Assembly: GCA_029213145.1 (NCBI GenBank)
Contig: JARGNK010000078.1
Span: 1-34,863, forward strand
Direction: 5' to 3'
Source of the DNA: Rubripirellula sp.
GTDB taxonomy: Bacteria; Planctomycetota; Planctomycetia; Pirellulales; Pirellulaceae
DNA length: 34,863 nucleotides
The notes beneath the pieces are model-generated. The model saw only the letters and a list, made by a program, of their open reading frames with translations, was not told the origin of the DNA and did no database searches. Position numbers and translations under genes: made by a program. Of the stretch, positions 31,924 through 34,863 are shown in pieces (position 1 is the stretch's first letter; each line of letters opens with the position of its first letter).

Positions 31924-33279
31924 ATGGATCGTCGAAGTTTTATTCGCCAATCAACTGCAGTTGCCTCCGTCGCGGCCTTACACGCCGGCGCCAACGCTGC
32001 GCAGGATCGTAAACCGCGTCGAGTCGCGCTCATCGGGTGTGGCTGGTATGGCAAGTGTGACTTGTTGCAATTGTTGAATGTCGAGCCTGTCGAAGTTGTG
32101 GCTTTATGTGACGTCGATAGCCAGATGCTCAGTGAAGCTGCGGACCTGGTGGCGACTCGGCAAGCTTCAAAGAAACGGCCGCGGACCTATGCCGACTATA
32201 AGGAACTGCTGGCAAAACGAAACTTTGATATCGTCCTGATCGCGACGCCCGACCATTGGCATGCATTGGCCATGATCGCGGCGGTAGAGGCGGGGGCTGA
32301 CGTATACGTGCAGAAGCCAACTGGCGTGGACGTGTTGGAAAGTAAAGCGATGTTGGACGCTGCTCGAAAAACAGGACGCATTGTTCAAGTTGGTACCCAG
32401 CGACGAAGTACGCCCCATCTGATCGAAGCGAAACAGCGAGTCGTCGAAGCTGGGTTGTTGGGAGAGGTCGCCCATGCGGAGGTGTGCTGTTATTACCACA
32501 TGCGTTCTCGAGCGAATCCACCCGACACCAATCCACCAGAGAACCTCGACTACGAGATGTGGACGGGACCGGCGCCGATGCGCCCCTACAACCAATTAGT
32601 GCACCCTCGGTCGTGGCGCGCTTTCATGGAATATGGCAATGGAATCGTTGGCGATATGTGCGTCCACATGTTGGACATGGTGCGATGGCAGCTTGGATTA
32701 GGTTGGCCAAAGACAATCTGTAGCAGCGGTGGAATCCTCGTCGACACTGAGTCAAAAGCCAATATCACGGACACACAAACAGCGACGTTTGGATTTGATG
32801 AGCTGAATGTGGTCTGGACCCACCGTAGCTGGGGTGACGCACCTGACCCGGAGTATCCATGGGCAGGGATTATCTACGGCTCGAAAGGAACGTTGAAGTT
32901 AAGTGTCAACAAATACGACTTCATTCCACGCGGTAAAGGCGAGAGATTGCATGGAGATGCAGTGATCGAGACGGACCAGTTTCCAACGGATAAAGCCGAT
33001 GCCAAGGACTGGAGGTTGGAGTTGCATGTTGCTTCCGCAATTCGCGGCCACATGCGGAATTTTCTCGATTGCATCGACAGTCGCACGTATCCCGTGGCAG
33101 ATATCGAACAAGGTCACATCAGTAGTTCCGCGTGCTTCATGGCAAATCAGTCTTTGACGCTCGGTCGCAGTCTTGAGTTTGATCCTGAGACGCATACGAT
33201 TGTGGGGGATGCGGAGGCGACCGCTGCGTTACAGCGTCCTTACCGAAAGCCGTATGTTCATCCCGCGACAAACGTTTAA
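31924..33279 (+). CDS. Tat-exported Gfo/Idh/MocA family oxidoreductase
   Basis: The 451-aa protein begins with a twin-arginine signal (MDRRSFIRQSTAVASVAALH, cleavage near ANAAQ), so it should fold with its cofactor in the cytoplasm and act outside it. The Rossmann domain has VALIGCGWYG (GxGxxG at 38-43), then LIATPDHWHALA, and the catalytic-lysine motif as QKP at 128-130 instead of EKP. The C-terminal domain contains GNGIVGDMCVHMLDMVRW, the GxxxDxxxHxxD-type pattern holding the active-site His. Members act on sugars or cyclitols with NAD(P); Tat-exported versions are abundant in planctomycetes that degrade polysaccharides, often with tightly bound cofactor. The substrate is unknown. The AAAGGA site 5 nt upstream fixes the start. 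Confidence 0.9.
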   Translation: MDRRSFIRQSTAVASVAALHAGANAAQDRKPRRVALIGCGWYGKCDLLQLLNVEPVEVVALCDVDSQMLSEAADLVATRQASKKRPRTYADYKELLAKRNFDIVLIATPDHWHALAMIAAVEAGADVYVQKPTGVDVLESKAMLDAARKTGRIVQVGTQRRSTPHLIEAKQRVVEAGLLGEVAHAEVCCYYHMRSRANPPDTNPPENLDYEMWTGPAPMRPYNQLVHPRSWRAFMEYGNGIVGDMCVHMLDMVRWQLGLGWPKTICSSGGILVDTESKANITDTQTATFGFDELNVVWTHRSWGDAPDPEYPWAGIIYGSKGTLKLSVNKYDFIPRGKGERLHGDAVIETDQFPTDKADAKDWRLELHVASAIRGHMRNFLDCIDSRTYPVADIEQGHISSSACFMANQSLTLGRSLEFDPETHTIVGDAEATAALQRPYRKPYVHPATNV

Positions 33280-33410
33280 CAATTCATTTGAGCTGTTGTG
33301 AAGAAGAATCGGTCGATTTTTCGCCATTGTTGAATAACCAAGCAGCGCGTGGTGAGATGAATGCCGACGAAAGCTCCAACCTTTGTTTTCTCCAACCTGT
33401 CTGCTGAAGC

Positions 33411-34700
33411 ATGAAAAAATTCGTCTGCATTCTGATCGTGATGTGTGGATACACGAATGCGTTTGGGGAGGATTGGCCTCAATGGCGGGGAGTGAATCGG
33501 GATGGGGTGTTGGATAACACTCCATTGCTAGAGAAGTTCCCGTCGGACGAATTGGAACGTCTCTGGACGGTTCCGCTCGGGGCCGGTTACAGCGGACCAA
33601 CGGTTGCGGACGGTCGTGTCTACGTGACCGATCGAGGACCATTGGATGTTGAAAAGGAGATCGAGCGAGTTCTGTGTTTTGATGCTGCCGATGGCTCCCT
33701 GATCTGGGAGCATACTTACGATGCACCTTACACCATCAGTTACAGAGCAGGGCCACGTGCTACGGTCACCGTTCATCAAGGCCGCGCGATCGCCGTCGGT
33801 GCGATGGGGCATATGAAGTGCTTAGATGCCGAAACTGGGAAAGTGATTTGGGAGCACGATCTCAATCAGATGTACTCCTTGCGTATGCCAATTTGGGGTA
33901 TCACGGCATCTCCACTGATCTACGACGATCTGGTCATCCAAATCGCTGCGGGCAGTGGCGAAGCTTGTGTTGTCGCATTTGACTTAGAAACCGGTCAGCC
34001 CCGCTGGCAGGCGCTCGATGAGCGAGCTGGCTATAGTGCTCCAATTTTGGTCCAACAAGGCCAGCAGGATGTGGTGGTTTGTTGGACTGGCGAAAGCGTG
34101 TCGGGATTGAATCCGCAGACTGGCGAAGTTTTCTGGAACATCCCGATGTTGCCAAGGAATATGCCCATCGGTGTCGCAACGCCGATTGTTCAAGGGAATG
34201 ATCTCTTTGTTTCCTCGTTTTACGATGGCTCGATGTTGATTCGACTCGATCCTACGCAGCCCGCAGCCGAGCAACGGTGGCGTCGCATCGGTGAAAGCGA
34301 ACGAAATACCGACTCTCTGCATTGCATGATCAGCACGCCGATCATGAAGGGGGATTTTATTTATGGGGTCGATAGCTACGGCGAACTTAGGTGTCTGGAT
34401 CTGAAGACCGGGGATCGTGTTTGGGAAAATAATACGGCTGTGCCCAAGGCGCGATGGGCAACCATTCACACCTTTCGTTATGGTGATCGTGAATTACTGT
34501 TCAACGACCAGGGTGAGCTGATATTGGCCGAGTTGCGCCCCGATGGATACCGCGAGATTAGTCGGACAAAAGTGTTAGAACGAACTCGCCAGCAATTAAA
34601 TCGGCGCGGCGGTGTGACTTGGGCGCACCCTGCGATTGCGGACGGAATGATTTACGCACGCAATGATAAAGAACTAGTCTGTGCCTCCTTGAAGCCTTAA
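33411..34700 (+). CDS. Secreted PQQ-type beta-propeller repeat protein
   Basis: The 429-aa protein has a signal peptide (MKKFVCILIVMCGYTNAFG-E), followed by the DWPQWRGVNRDGV opening typical of planctomycete propeller proteins. Blades are marked by FDAADGSLIWEH, LDAETGKVIWEHD, FDLETGQPRWQA, LNPQTGEVFWN and LDLKTGDRVWEN. As with the other propeller in this window, PQQ-enzyme catalytic residues are not visible. It starts at ATG 33411, 131 bp after the oxidoreductase, and may share its transcript. It differs clearly from the propeller gene at 19.3-20.5 kb in signal, N-terminus and blade sequences, so a recent duplication is unlikely. Confidence 0.85.
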   Translation: MKKFVCILIVMCGYTNAFGEDWPQWRGVNRDGVLDNTPLLEKFPSDELERLWTVPLGAGYSGPTVADGRVYVTDRGPLDVEKEIERVLCFDAADGSLIWEHTYDAPYTISYRAGPRATVTVHQGRAIAVGAMGHMKCLDAETGKVIWEHDLNQMYSLRMPIWGITASPLIYDDLVIQIAAGSGEACVVAFDLETGQPRWQALDERAGYSAPILVQQGQQDVVVCWTGESVSGLNPQTGEVFWNIPMLPRNMPIGVATPIVQGNDLFVSSFYDGSMLIRLDPTQPAAEQRWRRIGESERNTDSLHCMISTPIMKGDFIYGVDSYGELRCLDLKTGDRVWENNTAVPKARWATIHTFRYGDRELLFNDQGELILAELRPDGYREISRTKVLERTRQQLNRRGGVTWAHPAIADGMIYARNDKELVCASLKP

Positions 34701-34727
34701 AGGTTTCAGTCAACTCATAAGTGAAAG

Positions 34728-34863
34728 ATGATGATGTCAAATATTGGATCGATGATCGCAGCCTCCGCAGATCTTGGTTTGGTGTATGCCGAGCGACTGT
34801 TGACTGATGTCACGCCGGATAGGTTTGCGAGGTTCGCAGTTGTCGGTGGCCAAGCCATTCAAT
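34728..34863 (+). CDS. Start of an unidentified protein, possibly DinB-like; cut by window edge
   Basis: An open frame starts at three consecutive in-frame ATG codons (34728, 34731, 34734), 27 bp after the propeller gene, and runs to the end of the window (45 complete codons). The visible part, with SMIAASADLGLVYAERLLTD followed by VTPDRFARFA, is amphipathic and resembles helix 1 of DinB-type four-helix proteins. Only this short segment is available, so the family is a guess. Confidence 0.45.
   Translation, partial: MMMSNIGSMIAASADLGLVYAERLLTDVTPDRFARFAVVGGQAIQ

Noticed and set aside
33229..33726. 165-aa minus-strand frame
   Set aside because: It is antisense to the end of the oxidoreductase gene and the start of the propeller gene, with composition typical of a shadow frame.
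19302..34700. Recent duplication of the two PQQ propeller genes (19.3-20.5 kb and 33.4-34.7 kb)
   Set aside because: They share only the generic blade pattern. Signals, N-termini and blade sequences differ throughout.

Overview
The window looks like chromosomal DNA of a planctomycete, most likely of the Rhodopirellula/Pirellulaceae type. The evidence is the gene content, not any marker search: secreted PQQ-type beta-propeller proteins (one opening with the DWPQWRG signature), a DUF1571 protein, a Tat-exported Gfo/Idh/MocA oxidoreductase, a DUF885 hydrolase, a fused AroD-AroE enzyme, a divergent prepilin peptidase, an LptD/OstA-like outer-membrane protein, weak or absent Shine-Dalgarno sites and many GTG/TTG starts. 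I see no tRNA, rRNA, CRISPR array, insertion sequence, phage gene or integration site.

Layout, left half. Positions 1-8 kb are on the minus strand: a HlyD-type adaptor running off the left edge (with a Gly-rich 21-bp repeat tail), a UAP1-like nucleotidyltransferase, a lipoate ligase-like protein and a very large FtsX-type permease without its ATPase. CutA follows on plus. DgkA and an LptD-like protein are on minus, with the dgkA start 2 nt past the lptD stop. A 526-bp gene-free stretch with short direct repeats comes next. Then pncA and an SGNH hydrolase (minus, 2 nt apart), a DUF885 metallopeptidase-like protein (plus), and a minus-strand run of HemN/HemW-like radical SAM protein, GcvH-like protein and pncB. 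The radical SAM and GcvH-like genes overlap by 4 nt. A PQQ propeller protein (minus) ends this half.

Layout, right half. Bifunctional aroD-aroE overlaps a GNAT acetyltransferase (plus), which converges on a prepilin peptidase (minus). After that everything is plus: a STAS protein, a receiver-HATPase hybrid, a class II photolyase, rplM-rpsI-infA, an unrecognised secreted protein, a DUF1571 protein, a Gfo/Idh/MocA oxidoreductase, a second PQQ propeller protein and the start of another gene.

How the genes may work together. pncA and pncB together give the nicotinamide-to-nicotinate-to-NaMN salvage route. The lipoate ligase-like protein could load the GcvH-like lipoyl carrier, although the two genes are 13 kb apart. 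The STAS protein and receiver-HATPase pair looks like a compact partner switch gated by phosphorylation. UAP1-like protein, DgkA, LptD and the permease all concern the envelope. The most distinctive unit is the radical SAM / GcvH-like / pncB run. Its carrier protein has an N-terminal extension built partly from in-frame 15-bp duplications, and I know of no described pathway that this gene set belongs to.
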